Positions 47,798-60,302 of a DNA stretch of 64,000 bases are shown here, piece after piece. The notes beneath the pieces were generated by a model. That model searched no databases and had not been told where the DNA came from. It saw nothing but the letters and a program-made list of their open reading frames with translations. The DNA is taken from positions 1 to 64,000 of the forward strand of contig NQMI01000083.1 of NCBI GenBank assembly GCA_002270565.1. Direction: 5' to 3'. The translations under genes were made by a program, and so were the position numbers. This stretch comes from Stenocarpella maydis (taxonomy: Eukaryota; Ascomycota; Sordariomycetes; Diaporthales; Diaporthaceae). Each line of letters begins with the position of its first letter. Position 1 is the first letter of the stretch.

Positions 47798-49418
47798 TGT
47801 GATTCGTGCTCCTCTGAATTGACCTCAACTGATAGTATTCAAGCCCTCTTGTGGATCCAGTGATCTGTAGTTGATGGTGATTGACTCGGTTGCTGTTGTT
47901 CGGGCAACTTTATATATATATATATTTAATTTGCGGCGACACAACAAGCCAGAAAAACGACCACATGCAGAGAGCTGTCTCAAAATTTGCATTGTTGGCT
48001 TTGAACCTAATTCACATCCAAAGCAGGGAAGATACAATAGCAAAGAACAGGATAGCTTTGTGCTCAACCAAACAATGCAATGCCTCGGTGTTCCCCTGAA
48101 GAGTATAGATATGGACAATTGCCTTGTTACTGATATTTCTTTGTTCCTTGTGATAATTTTATTGATAGGATAGCTGACCTAAATGATTTTCGTAAATAGA
48201 ATTTCTGCCTCCAGGTCTCCAAGGTTGCTGTCACGATATACCTAGGTAAGCATGTAGGGAGTGCCACAGGTGCGACGTCGCACTTTTGTGCGACAGTTGC
48301 GGTCCTATTGACGCGTTGACCTCACCGTAACGGAGCTTGACTATTTAGGCAGCTGCGACCTGCCATGGTCGTAGCACTTCAAGTAGGGGCCTTCACGCCC
48401 CGACGTTAGCTACACAAACTTAGCCAGAACAACAACACAATCCATTCCTGCTACAAACCACATATACGTGAAGCCTAACCACCATTCGCGACGCCGAAAT
48501 CGTGCTTCGTACGAAGCAGCGCATGCAGGACGGAGCTCACCGGCACTTGGTCGGTGATGTTACGAGATGTTCTCGGCCAGGTTGTTGATGTCGTCGAAGA
48601 TGGCGCGGTTCTCGCTGCGGCGCTGATCTTCGCTCTCATGAACGCAGGTCTGTTTGCGCTCTGGGTTAGTACGCGGTGGGCGCATCCTATGATCAACGCT
48701 TACATTTATGGCCCAGACATCACGGCCGCTACTCGAGAATACGCCGGCAAGGTTGTTCGGGAAGTTGGCCAGCTAGCTCTACGTAACGGGCGCGTTCAGG
48801 CCCCAAGAAGCAACCTGGTTGCTCGGAGACGGGGTCGCCATATCCATGACTGCGTGGTGGGCGTCCGAACGACGGCTTGCTGCTCATGTTCCCCGATGGT
48901 GCCGCGAGGCCAAGTACGCACCTAGTGCAGCATCTGCGGAGTTCGAAAGCCAGATTGACACCGCGGCTTGGACAACTCGTCAATCCCGGATAAATGAGCC
49001 TGCTCTACCAATGCTATCATCCTTGGGCTACACTATTGGGTATGCCGAAGACAGAGAGGGTCAGGTCCACAAGGGCATCACGGACGCGAGAGGCCAAGGC
49101 CGGGGCGGGGCGGGACGGTGGCGGCTCCGAGGGCGCAAGGGAGAGTGAGCAATTCCACTCCTGGATGGTTTAATCTGGACTGTCAAATTAGTGGACATTG
49201 TTCACAAAGGGATGTGAAACCACTATCCAGGCTCGAGAGGCGATTCTTTCTGGCGTCGCAATAAACAGCTCCAATGTAAGAGTTTTTGACTAAAGTATAA
49301 TAGTCTCTAAACGAAAATGAGACTGATTACTCTGCCTAAGCTTCTAATGCTCTCTGGTGAGGGCCCAGCCGACCATCTGTGGAAGCTTAACTAGCATTCA
49401 TGTTGTGGCAAATAACTA
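47798..49418. other. Intergenic left of the transposon
   Basis: No firm gene. A plus-strand frame at 48557-48925 (123 codons) has one hydrophobic segment (GAVLAAALIFALMNAGLFALWV) and then loses any recognisable pattern; it may be a decayed membrane-protein exon. An exact TACCTAGGTA lies at 48239-48248. Confidence 0.4.
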
Positions 49419-49420
49419 TA

Positions 49421-49460
49421 ACGTGGGCGGCCCACATCTCGCCATTCCCCCGTTTTCGCC
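49421..49460 (+). repeat. Left terminal inverted repeat
   Basis: Pairs with 51232-51271 over 40 bases with two mismatches (positions 26 and 38 of the repeat). It starts with ACGT directly after the TA duplication. Confidence 0.95.
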
Positions 49461-50599
49461 ACCCATCCCTCAGCGCCGACGCCTTCTTCTCCCCTCCTCT
49501 GGCACCGCAACCACAATCTCTTCTCTAACTTCTGTTAGTGTTTCTAATTCATTATTATTATTACTTTCCTCAGGTATACACCTAACCTTAATCTAAGCCC
49601 GTTTAATCGCCTTAATATCTGCGAAAAGCTCATTCGGGTCAAGTTACACCTTCTTCCTCTTAGTCTTTCTTATAAGCTTAATTTCTCTTTCTAGCTTATA
49701 ATCTTTTTATATAGATATTACAAGATCAAGGTCTTTCTAATCCCAACTTTTCAGAATCTTATAGAAGAGGCGTCTTACTATAGGGCTTGCATTCTTTTAA
49801 ATAATATATTAGGTTATTATGTTATATAGCTCTTGGGATCGCTTTAGCATTAAAAATATAGTACCCCTTAATAGATAAAAGTACTCATTAGTATAAAAAT
49901 GGCTGCTAATTCCATTCCTAATACTCAAATTAGCTAATTCAACTTATTTTTTATAGTTTTCCTTAATAAAGTTACTTCTAAGTATTCTATGCCGAGATAA
50001 CAGTCATAGATTAGTTACATGCTAGCTAGAGAGGATATTTAACTCCTTTAAAACTTCCTTCTAAGCCTTATGATAGTAGTAGAGGAACTATTTCTTCACC
50101 ACAATTGTAGAGCAATTATAGCCTCCCTGCTAGTAGAGATACTTCTTAAAGGTAGTCTTAAACAAGCTAAAGACTACTATATTAAGTAATTAGAGCATAT
50201 AGGAATAGTATACTGGAAGAAATATAATATATACCTTATTTAAAAAGCACTCCTAAATAAAATTAAGTATTATATACGTATAGTGCCTATTAATAACGAG
50301 AAGTTACTATTGCTCTGGGTCTACTAGGGCTATCTAAGGGATGAAGACTTTCCTAAGCCAGTAGATCGCGATGGGCTCCTTTATCTACCCCTTCTTAGTT
50401 ACTATAAATTACCAGCCATTATGATCTTTAAGGGCAACGGGAAACTATTACTACTAAATGCTTAGTCCTTTAAAAATAATTAGAGGGGTTAGAGACTTAC
50501 TTATAGTGGAGATATACTTGAGGAATGAGGTCCATATATGCCAATTGAAGTCTTTTTATAGCAGCTTGCTTCCTTTTAAATATCTAAGGGTTAGAGCGT

Positions 50600-51086
50600 T
50601 TTCTAACTTCCCTTCCATTAGTCCTCCTTCATTAGCATTCCAACGGTTACCCAACTTAATCGCTCTCACGATAGGCAACTATATAAAGTTAAACTATAAG
50701 GAAACATTCTTCTAAGTGGCCGCCTTGAGCTGTTTTGCCTTAACGCGCTGGTACTTGCGGCTTTGGAGCTAAGGATAGCAAAGGAGGAAAGTCCTCAGCT
50801 ACTTCCTCCCAAGGGGAAGGACATTCTTACCAGTAGAGGCCAGACGGGTTGCCAGAGCCCTATATTCCCAACGGGTTAACACATAGTCTAGAGTGCTTTA
50901 ATTAATTAAAAATATTACCAACTGGTCCTCCTGATGGTTAGAAAGAAGTCTTATAGGCATTACAGCCATATGGTAACTTTAGCGACCTTTAAGATAACTT
51001 CTAATCGTTAAGCGGGGGATATAATACTCCTTATAAGCCGCATTAACTGGCATCCCGTCCCTAACCGCTATAAGGGCGTTATACAT
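50600..51086 (-). pseudogene. Transposase remnant (pogo/Fot1, HTH and CENP-B-type domains)
   Basis: From the ATG at 51086 the minus strand reads MYNALIAVRDGMPVNAAYKEY then IPRLTIRSYLKGR, a psq-type helix-turn-helix. Next comes LSNHQEDQLV, with RALATRLASTGKN and later YQRVKAKQLKAAT, all in the order of a CENP-B-type DNA-binding domain. Where relatives have Trp in the 'GRKW' segment this copy has TAG (TGG to TAG). About 150 codons after the start an NANEGGL segment stands where the first catalytic Asp of the DDE triad (N-x-DE-G) is expected, now Asn. These are G-to-A changes on the coding strand, as RIP produces. The frame is broken in many places. Confidence 0.8.
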
Positions 51087-51231
51087 CTCAACTTCGGAAT
51101 ATAACTTTATAATGATCAGATTAATATCTGGAAGAAGTTTCGTGATCAGAGATAAATTGCTTATTGAGAAATCAAGGAGTGTTTATATGGTGGGTATAGA
51201 CGCGTTCACGCAAAGACGCGGATGTGGGCCT

Positions 51232-51271
51232 GGTGAAAACGGGGGGATGGCGAGATGTGGGCCGCCCACGT
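51232..51271 (-). repeat. Right terminal inverted repeat
   Basis: Inverted copy of 49421-49460, followed by the second TA. The outermost 15 bases contain a perfect GTGGGC-G-GCCCAC mini-palindrome. Confidence 0.95.
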
Positions 51272-51273
51272 TA

Positions 51274-53567
51274 CCAGATATTGAAAGGAATCTGTAAGTC
51301 GAGAACCGGGAGCTCAGGAAACACCCCTCCTGCGGACAGAATGATTCACACAGCTCACTTTAATTTTCTTCAGATCAACCATTGTAATTCCTTTATTGGA
51401 TGCGAGGTAGTCTACGATGAGCAGACACAGTATGACAACAACCCTACCATGGCCACCCAAGCAAATGTAAGCTATTCGGGTGTGGCCAGCTGGTGTCACC
51501 CGGCTTATCCTTTGTGACAATGCGAATAGCTCCTTTCACACAGATCATCCCGCCGACCGGGGTCATCTTTGAGTTAGTATGCCACAGTCCCCTCGCCCCA
51601 TAACGCCACCGCAAATGTCATCTTGGGCTTTGTTCACCTAGTGTAGCCTGAGGCAAACGGAGAGTGCACTTGGTCCTAAATGGCTTTCGAGATATCCCAA
51701 AAATTGAATCCAATTACTGGAGTTTCCCGATATTTACAGTGCATCAATGAAAAGTTGAAGTGTGAAGCGGACTGCTCCAAACTCCCAAAACAGTCGAGGA
51801 CTTCCTGTTTTCATGCTATCATCTCCACTCCTTTTCTAGGCAACAAAGCGGGCACGTTTCATGGGTACAAAGACTTTACAATATCCGGGCTGACAAATCT
51901 TTGAGTAGCTTCATTGTGAGTGATGTTTTCCTTAGTTGTCTCATGATATCATCCATTAATTTCAAACCCTCTTCCCCCCAACGGATTATCGGGATTGAGT
52001 TATATCAAGGCACTTGCCCGCTTACTATTAAAGCTGACCCTTGTAACCCACTGTGCATAGCGAAGTTCCTGAGCATTTGACCTCGGGGCGTGCAAACCGG
52101 GGGGGGGGGTTGAGGAGATTCTGGCCTCGTGCACGATTCAGATGATGACAGGGGGGAAGGGGGCACACGCTGCCAAGTATATGAACCTACCTAGGTATGG
52201 ATTAAGTCGTAAGAGCGGGAGCCGAAGTGGATGGGATGGCTAGTATGGCGGGGCAGTCAAACAGCCGCTGTCTCCTACATGCTTGAGTATCGATACAGAG
52301 CGGAAGATTGAATGTCATGTCTGCATTTTCTCAAGATCCCGAACTCAGTGCCAGAGGAATGTTTTCGCAGAATGTAGTTGGGAGCCTACGAGAAACGACA
52401 ACGAAACCCATTGGCTCACTATTGGAAAGCGATACACTTGATTTCCTCATGCTGCCAAGCTCCGCAACTGTTACTCGTAATCTGGCAGGCACCCTGTTGA
52501 GTGCACAACGTTATGAATCAAGACGAAGCCTACCAAATAATTAAGAGCAGAAGGACCACAGCAGGGGACAGGATGCCTGCAACTTGAACTGGCAAGAAAC
52601 AAAAAACCACCGAGTGTCTGGTCCGCACAAGGCCCACTTCACTATTAGACAGGTCGGCGATAAAGTTACAGCTGCACACGTTCCGAGACTGCAGTGCAAG
52701 TCCAATGCGTGTAATTGGACGGGAGGCCGTCAGTGTGGCATTTCATCCAAATAACCGGCGCCCGTAAGGGAAGCCTTATGCACGGCACCGATTCAGCAGC
52801 CGAATTCGCGCCTCGGCGCTGAGACCGTCGCAATGCGCGGCTGTCTCGCCCAGAGGTTGGCGCACACCGTAGCCCGCACTGCAGTGGCCATGACTTCTAA
52901 GCCAGGGAGCCTTTTCCTGGCGACGATGACCTACGTTTACGTCACGGGCAATATGTATATATGTATACAAGACAGCGGATGCAGGTGGTTGCGTAGGAGG
53001 TATTTAAGGCTAAGCATGCGTGTTCAGGGGTGTGAATCCCTCAACTTATTCAGCCGTCTCACAATTAACACCTTCCTCGGTAGATAAGGTTGGCACCGAG
53101 CATCTCCATGTTCCAGGCGTCGTCCAAAATGAAGACGTCCATAGTCACGAAGGGGCTCGATAAGCAGCGGCTCCTGTCATGACGGAATAGCCTTGGTCTT
53201 CCCAAGACTCAAGCACGGCAAGGCTGCTAGGCGTTACGGCTTCTGTGTGGCACTACGCGCAAATTATCTCGGTGCATGAACCAAACAAGGCATTATTTCC
53301 ACAAACCAATTACCACGGTTTCACAGCGTTCCAGTCTGGCGTCCGGTGTGGTCTGCTTTGTCTCCAAAGGGACTAGCACATCTGGCCACCAAGACGGGTG
53401 TGCCTGGTTGTCGAGTCAGTGCTTCGGTGCCCGGGTCGGTAGCCAGAGCTAAATAAAGACCTGAGAAATGAAATCGGCAATATGGGACTTCCCGCGTGGG
53501 TTGAAAATGCCGGGTTGGCCTATGCCCGCCCGTCCTCCATTGTTTTCGAGAATGTCCGCATGCTGAA
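51274..53567. other. Intergenic right of the transposon
   Basis: 2.3 kb of mixed sequence without a recognisable gene. It holds an exact TACCTAGGTA at 52188-52197 and G-runs near 52105 and 52150. The right end should contain the promoter of the second Pth11-like gene. Confidence 0.5.
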
Positions 53568-54969
53568 ATGGCACCGCCTTTCTCGTCGCCCCAAGGCAAT
53601 GCGCCGGAGACGCTGGCCGCTCTGTGGAGCCTGGTAGCCGTGGCGCTGGTCTTCGTCCTCCTCAGGCTGTATACCCGCTACAAAGTCATTGACGCCATAG
53701 GAATAGACGACCATCTATTCAACGTCGCGTTTGTAAGTCAAGAGAGATGTGTGGGTACACGTCCCAACCTGTCGCTTATTTTTACTGACGGATAGTGCGT
53801 GCCCCACACAGATACTCCTGGTCGCGTACTGCGTCTTGATCACGGTATCTTCCTTCTACGGCTTCGGCCTCATCCGAGACGATGTGCCTGATCCATGGGA
53901 CCGGTCGATGGTGATCATCCTCACAAATGCTGGCCAGACCGTGGTTGGCGTTGCAGTCTGGCTTTCCAAGACTGCTCTTGCCTTCTTCCTCTTACGCATA
54001 TTCGGTGCCTGTGGTCGGAAGACTCGGTGGATCATCATACTGCCTCCTGTGTTCCTGGGACTGTTTGTGACATCGGGCCTGCTCGCCTTCTGGCTTGAAT
54101 GCCGACCAATATCATTTTTGTGGGACCGGTTGAACCCGGACGGAGTATGCGGTAATAATGCCGTGTACCTGAACCTGATCGCGGCTATTCTGAGCTTTTT
54201 GTGTGACTTCATCTTCGCGGCGCTGCCGTGGTTCACCCTCAGGAAGATCCAGAGTAAGCACGATTCAAACTCACGAAAGGCTCTTGACTGACTCTTGCGC
54301 ATAGTGCCGCCCGGGGAAAAGAACATCGTACTATATAGTCTGAGCCTTGGTGTTTTGTAAGTCCCTCTCCTGCACAAGCAATGCTCCCATGCCGCACCGG
54401 CAACGTTACGATTATCTCTAACAGACTCTGGTATTAGTGCGGGGGGATGTGGAATAATGAGAGCAGTAGAACTACAGTCAATGTCCGATGGGGAATATAT
54501 GAGTATGTTACAAAGCACCTGAGCAGTATGATCCCTATACCCTTGATCATTCACTAACATTGCCAACAAAATAGGGGATCGAGCGGTATTAATCATATGG
54601 CATGCTGCGGAGCTGACGGTGACCATGGTGGCCATCGGAATCCCAGTCTGTCGCCCCTTGTGGAAGGGCTGGGTGAGCCGGCTACTTCCAGGAGGCGAAC
54701 ATGACCAAATACACTCGGCCAGTTATTACAGTGGTGAGCTGAGAACTATTGGGGGCTCCGAGATGTTCCAGCCATCCAAAGATGGCGGTTCAAAGCCGCA
54801 GTCCAAAACGAGGAAAGGCAGTAAAGGCAGTACAGGCAGCATGGACCAGCTGAGCGAGATCAACATTCCCTCTGATGACATCGAAATGCTCGACGTACAA
54901 GATATCATGGAGAGGGGAAGTAATTCGGGCGCGCATACCCCGGGTAGCTGGTCATCTTTGGGCCCATAA
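53568..54969 (+). CDS. Pth11-like integral membrane protein (fungal rhodopsin-type domain), second copy
   Basis: Five exons: 53568-53732, 53812-54253, 54305-54356, 54438-54502, 54575-54969, giving 372 residues with all introns 51-81 bp and consensus donors (GTAAGT, GTAAGC, GTAAGT, GTATGT). Seven predicted helices. Landmarks: LYTRYKVIDAIGIDDHLF, KTALAFFLLRIFG, WLECRPISFLWDR, LPWFTLRKIQ-MPPGEK, LGVF-AGGCGIMRAVELQSM and IIWHAAELTVTMVAIGIP. The small exons 3 and 4 are supported because they rebuild the conserved 'LSLGV.AG.CGI.RAVELQ' segment. The tail is Ser/Lys/Gly-rich and acidic at the end. Sequence and exon structure differ from the copy at 37.6 kb, so this is not a recent tandem duplicate. 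The likely role is sensing at the plasma membrane. Confidence 0.9.
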
Positions 54970-57900
54970 CTGAGCATCGTCCTCAGGCGCGAGACCAGAT
55001 TAATTTCGGATCCTCAGCGCAATGGACTTATGACTTGCAAATGAATATCTAATATAATGTTGGCTCTATATTTCGTGGAACTGGGTGTACTTGAGTCGCT
55101 TCGAAGCTTCTAAATGTTGGCTGCTGAGACTCCTTGTTGCCCAGGTACGCCATGAGACTGGTACACCTCAAGTGCTCTCTATATTGCATTGCTCCTGGCG
55201 TCCTGATACTATTTTCAGCACCCGAGGAGAGATATCCAAAGGCGCACCTTCTTACCGTATCTAATTATCCATCATTTCATGATTTCCTGATGGAGTAGAT
55301 AAATGTATATACAACCAGTGCAGAAGAATCAGTCCCTAGGGTCGGTGTCCCTTCAAAAGATAGTATTCTCACATTCTACGGCGTAGTCCTCTAGCTACAC
55401 GCCTGAAATCAATCTAGTCTCTACGCTCTACATACATTGATTGATAAAGTGTTTCCTAATTGGGATTCATTTACGTATATGTGATCGCTGGCTTGCTGTG
55501 GATGGTATGTCATTGACTAATGCCAAATAATCAGGACCTTGTGTCGCAAGCCCTGATATCGCTGTCTATACATTGCAGCTACATTCATTCACTTGTATCC
55601 ATCTTCACTCGTGTGGTAATATTGGTGGGCAACGGTGGAATCTCATTTCGCATATACTCTGTGTTGGCATGGAGGTGGCTGGATGCTGCCTTGGAGGAAG
55701 TTGTAGGTAAATATCGTAAATTCCGGTAACAACCCTGAAAGCTGCGACAATGAATCTGCAGTGTACTTTGATATTCTCCCCATTCAATGATATGGCGCAG
55801 AATATGGTATGTTAAGCCCGAAACCATATACCCTTTACTTACGTTTGTAGCCTGTCAGATATCAAGAGCCACGGCAAAGGGATTGCCAGCCATCTATAGG
55901 CATACGCTGCCTTCATCGCTGAGATACGGGTTCTGTCATGACCGTCAATCTTTCGAGAGCTTTCATCCAGTATGTGCTGCCTGCCTACTTTTTACCTGTA
56001 TTTCGAATTGAGGGTTCTCGATGTCTATCTAGTTGGGTCATGCATGGTGCGGAGCCCTGTCAGAACTCTTGGTTCCTCTCGAATTCCCCCATGGTGTAAC
56101 TATTGTCAATACTGTACCATAACTAGAGGTGTTGTTCTAACGTTGAACTATCCACCAGAAAACGTAATGCAGGTCTCGCGCTTCGCAAGACCTGGGATCT
56201 GGAGATAGCTTGTGGAGATATCACATATACGAGAAGTCAATAAACCTCCATGACTTGTATCCCTGAACTCGACGCAGAGGAGCTTACGTTGGGGGGCGGG
56301 GCCTGTGACAGGCAGGATCCCCCCCGTCCCCAGCTTAGAGTTTGGATGAAAATTGACGGCCCCTTTCCCGAAAGCTGCATGGCTGCGCCCCTTTCATTCC
56401 TTCACTCCTCGAAGGACCAAGATGCCAACTAGCTCCAATATCCCCGGAAGCTCTTGGCGTCGCATGGATGAACTCTTGTTCCTCCCTACTAAGCACTTGC
56501 ACCGCTTTGAGAGCGTGCGCTCACTCAGCGAGATGCATTCGCCGGTCTGGCGTCGCTAGCTTGTGAAACCGCGGCATGGCAGGGGCCCATTTTCAATGGG
56601 GCGTCCCGACGGTGCCGGTGACCGAGCCCTGGGCCCATTGCTGACTGAACGCATTGCGGGTTGGTGAGGGGAAATGGCAGATGGGTCGAGACGTCCTGGG
56701 GTGACAAAGGGGAGAAACCCAGATTGGCGGTCTGTTCTGCGATCGCCTCGTCCTGGGGTAGCCTACCGCAATAGTGTGCTTCGGCAGCGTCAAACGCCGG
56801 ATTATTCCCAGCTGTAGCGCAGGACCGGCGCAGCGGTATGTACCGGGATCTACAGTGGCACTTCCGTGTGGAGCAAGGTCGGGAGGCGGAGGTCCCGCCG
56901 AGCTCGGATGTCGTCTTCTAAGCTGTCCGCCGGCAACGGGGCGTCGAGTTGATCTTGTCCGTGCATGCTTTCGTGGAGATCAAGATCAAAAAGAGTCAGG
57001 GACGTGATATGTCCATGTCATTTATGGCTGGTTGACAACCTTATTGTCGTGTTCACCGGTCAACATGTCTCATGTAGACTATCCAGGAGAGGGGGCAAGC
57101 TTTAAGGCTGCTGTAAAGGTCCTGGGCGTCCCGACGTGCTCCCCTGTGCAATGCTGGGCTGATCCCTGAAAAGCTCCTGGACGCCTCCCAGCGGCCGGCA
57201 CGCCTCATATCTGACCCTTTTTCGTCAGCTTGGATACTTCTGGCGTGAGTCGAGCTGCAGCATTCTGACATTTCTGGCTGGCAAGACCAGAATCTTGTGG
57301 TCCTATCAGCCTCTGGGCTTGGCGTTCGGTTTTCCCCTCTGGGTAAAGGCTGGACTGGCCTACCGCCAGATAACCCTCGGCTGATCGACGAGACACCAGA
57401 CTGGTGTCCTCTGCCTGTGTGTTCCACCCCACGCTACGTCGTCACGAGCAGCCGTTGGAACCATGCTGCCGTGATGGGGGGTGTCTGAGACATCATTTTA
57501 CTGTCTAGTATAAGACATCGGTTACACCCTCTTTTCTTGGGAAAAAAAAACAAAAACAAACTACCATGTGCTCAACCGTTATCGTGTCTGAGCTCTTGTG
57601 AACCGTCAACAAACAGTCATGGGCAGAGCAGCCACCCGCGCGTTCAAGGAGTGACGCAACAAGAAAATCTCGGAGACAGAATTTGCTTGCCACCACGGTT
57701 GAGAGGTTAAGCAGGGAAATGATGCCATCACTTTCAGGAATTTTCCGGCTTGTTTCTCAATTTTTTGTTTTCATTATTTTTTTTTCTCCGCGCGGTCTCC
57801 ACCGCACCCTGTTTTAAGCAGTGGTCAGTGCTCATGATGTGTAAATCTCACCGAATCTCGCGGTGTTAGTGGACAACGGGGAGAAAAGCCGAAGCCAAGG

Positions 57901-59182
57901 TTGCATCGTAGATCCGCTTCTGGGGCGCGAAAGGGCGAGGTCATGACATCCCCACCCCAAGCCCCCCATCAATATACTCGGGCTGCACGTCAGAGTCAGG
58001 CCGTGAAAGCGGAAGACTGCGCATGAGAGAGCCCTCCCCTGGGTCTTGCTCCCCAGATTCTGGACAACAGCTTGGTCTCGTTCCACAGGCGTGTCACTGT
58101 GTTCGTATCCGGCACTTGATGAGATGCTGTGTCAGGGGCGCATGAAGACCCAAGCTTGTGGGAAATCAGGGAATGATTTATGAGTTCAATGCCGTGACGA
58201 CAACTGAGAACCTGTCGGGCGCCGCAGAAAACAGCGAGACAGCGCAAGCAGGGAAAACCGGCCAATGCCTACCTGGCAATCAGGTACCCATCTGGGTTCC
58301 CACACCGGCCAGACCAAGGTCTTCTCAGCCCAACCGCCAGCCGGGACGGTACTTCCGTGTCCTGAATCAAGGTAGATACAGGCGAATATTAGTAGAGATT
58401 TTCGTGTCACGCCCTTGAGCTGTCAACTCACCCACAGATATGCCGGTTGTTGGTACCCACTTAATGCGAGCCCAACCCCACCCCAGACAACACCCTATCC
58501 TACATGTACCGCTGTTGGTGTGCAACAAAGGGAGTCACCGTAGTCACAGAGACGGTGTACATGATCACACTCGTAGTGCAACGCATTGACATGAGGGACC
58601 GCGAAGATAACCGCACCATCAGGCCTCGACTTGGGCCAACGCTTGCTCGAGGATAAAAGCGAGCCACCCCGTCACACTCCACCCACACTCGCACATGGCG
58701 AGTGCACGCACATGCAACCACAGCAATGAGATCACGCTGCAACCCTAGACCACCTTACGCTTGAAGCAGCACCCACAAACTCCTGCATCTGTCACTTTTA
58801 TATTTAAGTCGGAGACCCCCCTCGGCAGCCCTCCGTTGCGGCCTGACTCATGCATGCTCTGCCTCGTTGGATTTTTCAATAATAAGCAGACTCATACACA
58901 CCCTACCACACGCATCTCACTGCGGCGCGGTCAACCTGCATACGCGCCGAACCATAAAAAGAAAGCTGACGACCCAAAAAAAATCCTTCTGATTGGAAAC
59001 TTGGGTCGCCCTGGGACTTATATCCACCACATATAACAACCACAGCAACAACAAAAAAAAAAAAGAGGAACTACACGTCAGACGAGAAGGTTCACCACTA
59101 TCGCTGTGAACACCAGGGAAAGAAGAGAAAAACCACTGCTCATCAACTCTTTCCGAAATATCCACACCAATTTAACACAAAC
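54970..59182. other. 4.2-kb gene-free stretch
   Basis: Short frames on both strands with no domain. The last few hundred bases (58.8-59.18 kb, with A-rich and CAACAA-rich sequence) look like the leader of the gene at 59183. Composition is ordinary, so this is not RIP-type sequence. Confidence 0.5.
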
Positions 59183-59793
59183 ATGGCACTCTCACAACAA
59201 CACACAAGAATCAGCCGCCGCTTCATAACGGCCAAGGCCTCCTTCAGCGACGACGAGGACGCCATCACCCCGTGCTCGTCCCCACCGCCCGAGCCCCAGC
59301 AGCAGCCGCTGGTGGTGGTGGAGCCGTCATGCTCCGCGAAGTTCAAGGCCCCGTGCCGCTCCGTCAGCTCGGCCGCCCCCGCCCCGTCGCGCAAGACGTC
59401 CTCCTCGACACGCTCGTGGCACCTCGACCCGGCCGCGGGCGAGGACCTGGACGACGCGGGGCTGTGGAGGCGCATGCTCGAGATCCAGCGCGAGTTCCAC
59501 TGCTACAACAGCGCCCGCATGGCCGCGGCCCTGCTGGAGTTGGAGATGGGCGTCGACGTCGGGAGGTATGCCCGTGAGTATTTCCACCCTGTCCTCTTGT
59601 TTTTTTTTTAACCGATGGAGAGCCCCGGCCCGCTGACCTGTCTCGTCTAGCATCGCGGAGCTGCCTTGACCTCCTGAACGACAGCGTGTTTGACCTCTCC
59701 GATGAGGACAAGGAGAGGCTCGTCGAGTGGCTGCACGAGAACTCGACGAAGCGGAAGAGGAGCGCCAAGTGGAAGCGCGCCTCAGTGTTCTGA
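59183..59793 (+). CDS. Small conserved-looking hypothetical protein
   Basis: Two exons, 59183-59573 and 59651-59793, encode 177 residues; the intron is GTGAGT..TCTAG and the joined codon gives Pro. The N-terminal 90 residues are Ser/Pro/Gln-rich and probably disordered. The C-terminal half is helical: WRRMLEIQREFHCYNSARMAAALLEL, then DLLNDSVFDLSDEDKERLVEWLHE, and a basic end (STKRKRSAKWKRASVF) that could act as a nuclear signal. The ATG lies in ACACAAACATGG, a good context. Strong third-position GC and a clean splice support a real gene. I do not recognise the family, and no function is proposed. Confidence 0.68.
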
Positions 59794-60302
59794 GTTGCGG
59801 CGGATCCTGAACTGCCTAGGCGCGCGCGCGCGATATGAGCCTGCGAAGCGCGCTGCATTTTGTCATTCCGCGTTTCTTCTTTTTTTTTTCTTCCATAGAC
59901 CAGTTCTCACAATCGGGATGCATCTATTGTGAGGCCCGGAGTTCTGGGAATTGTTTTGGTGCTGCAAGGCGGCCGTTGTCCGCCAGCTTCACAGATTGAC
60001 TTGCATTTTTGAAACGGACTCAGCGACGGGGGAGCCACGTACGACATCGATACCCATTTCTTACTATCAATTATTCTCCTATTCTATTTTGCTGGGGGGG
60101 GGGGCGGTTGAGGGGATTGTGGGAAATGTCAACGGTAGCGTCTCGCGGGGTGCACGAAACCTGAAGGTATAGATTGAATGAAAACGTAGGTACTGCAAAC
60201 CGAAATCATGACAGCCTTGTTGCCACCTGCTATCATATCCTCCACTCTTCACATTGCAATTTGCTGATTGCTTGGTCGATCCACTCGAGCAAGCCCGGTA
60301 TC
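59794..60302. other. Intergenic with G-run
   Basis: Convergent spacer. A tract of ten or so G lies at about 60092-60103. No gene seen. Confidence 0.5.

Larger units (their letters stand above)
49421..51271 (-). mobile_element. RIP-degraded Fot1/pogo-type DNA transposon, complete ends
   Basis: 1,851 bp bounded by 40-bp inverted repeats beginning ACGTGGGCGGCCCAC and flanked by a TA dinucleotide on each side (49419-49420 and 51272-51273), the target duplication of the Tc1/mariner superfamily. The ends are GC-rich while the interior is extremely A/T-rich. The two inverted repeats differ at two positions, both transitions. Minus-strand fragments match a pogo/Fot1 transposase. Length, TA duplication and protein all agree with a Fot1-like element inactivated by RIP. 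It cannot move on its own, though the ends could in principle still be recognised by a related transposase. Confidence 0.92.
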
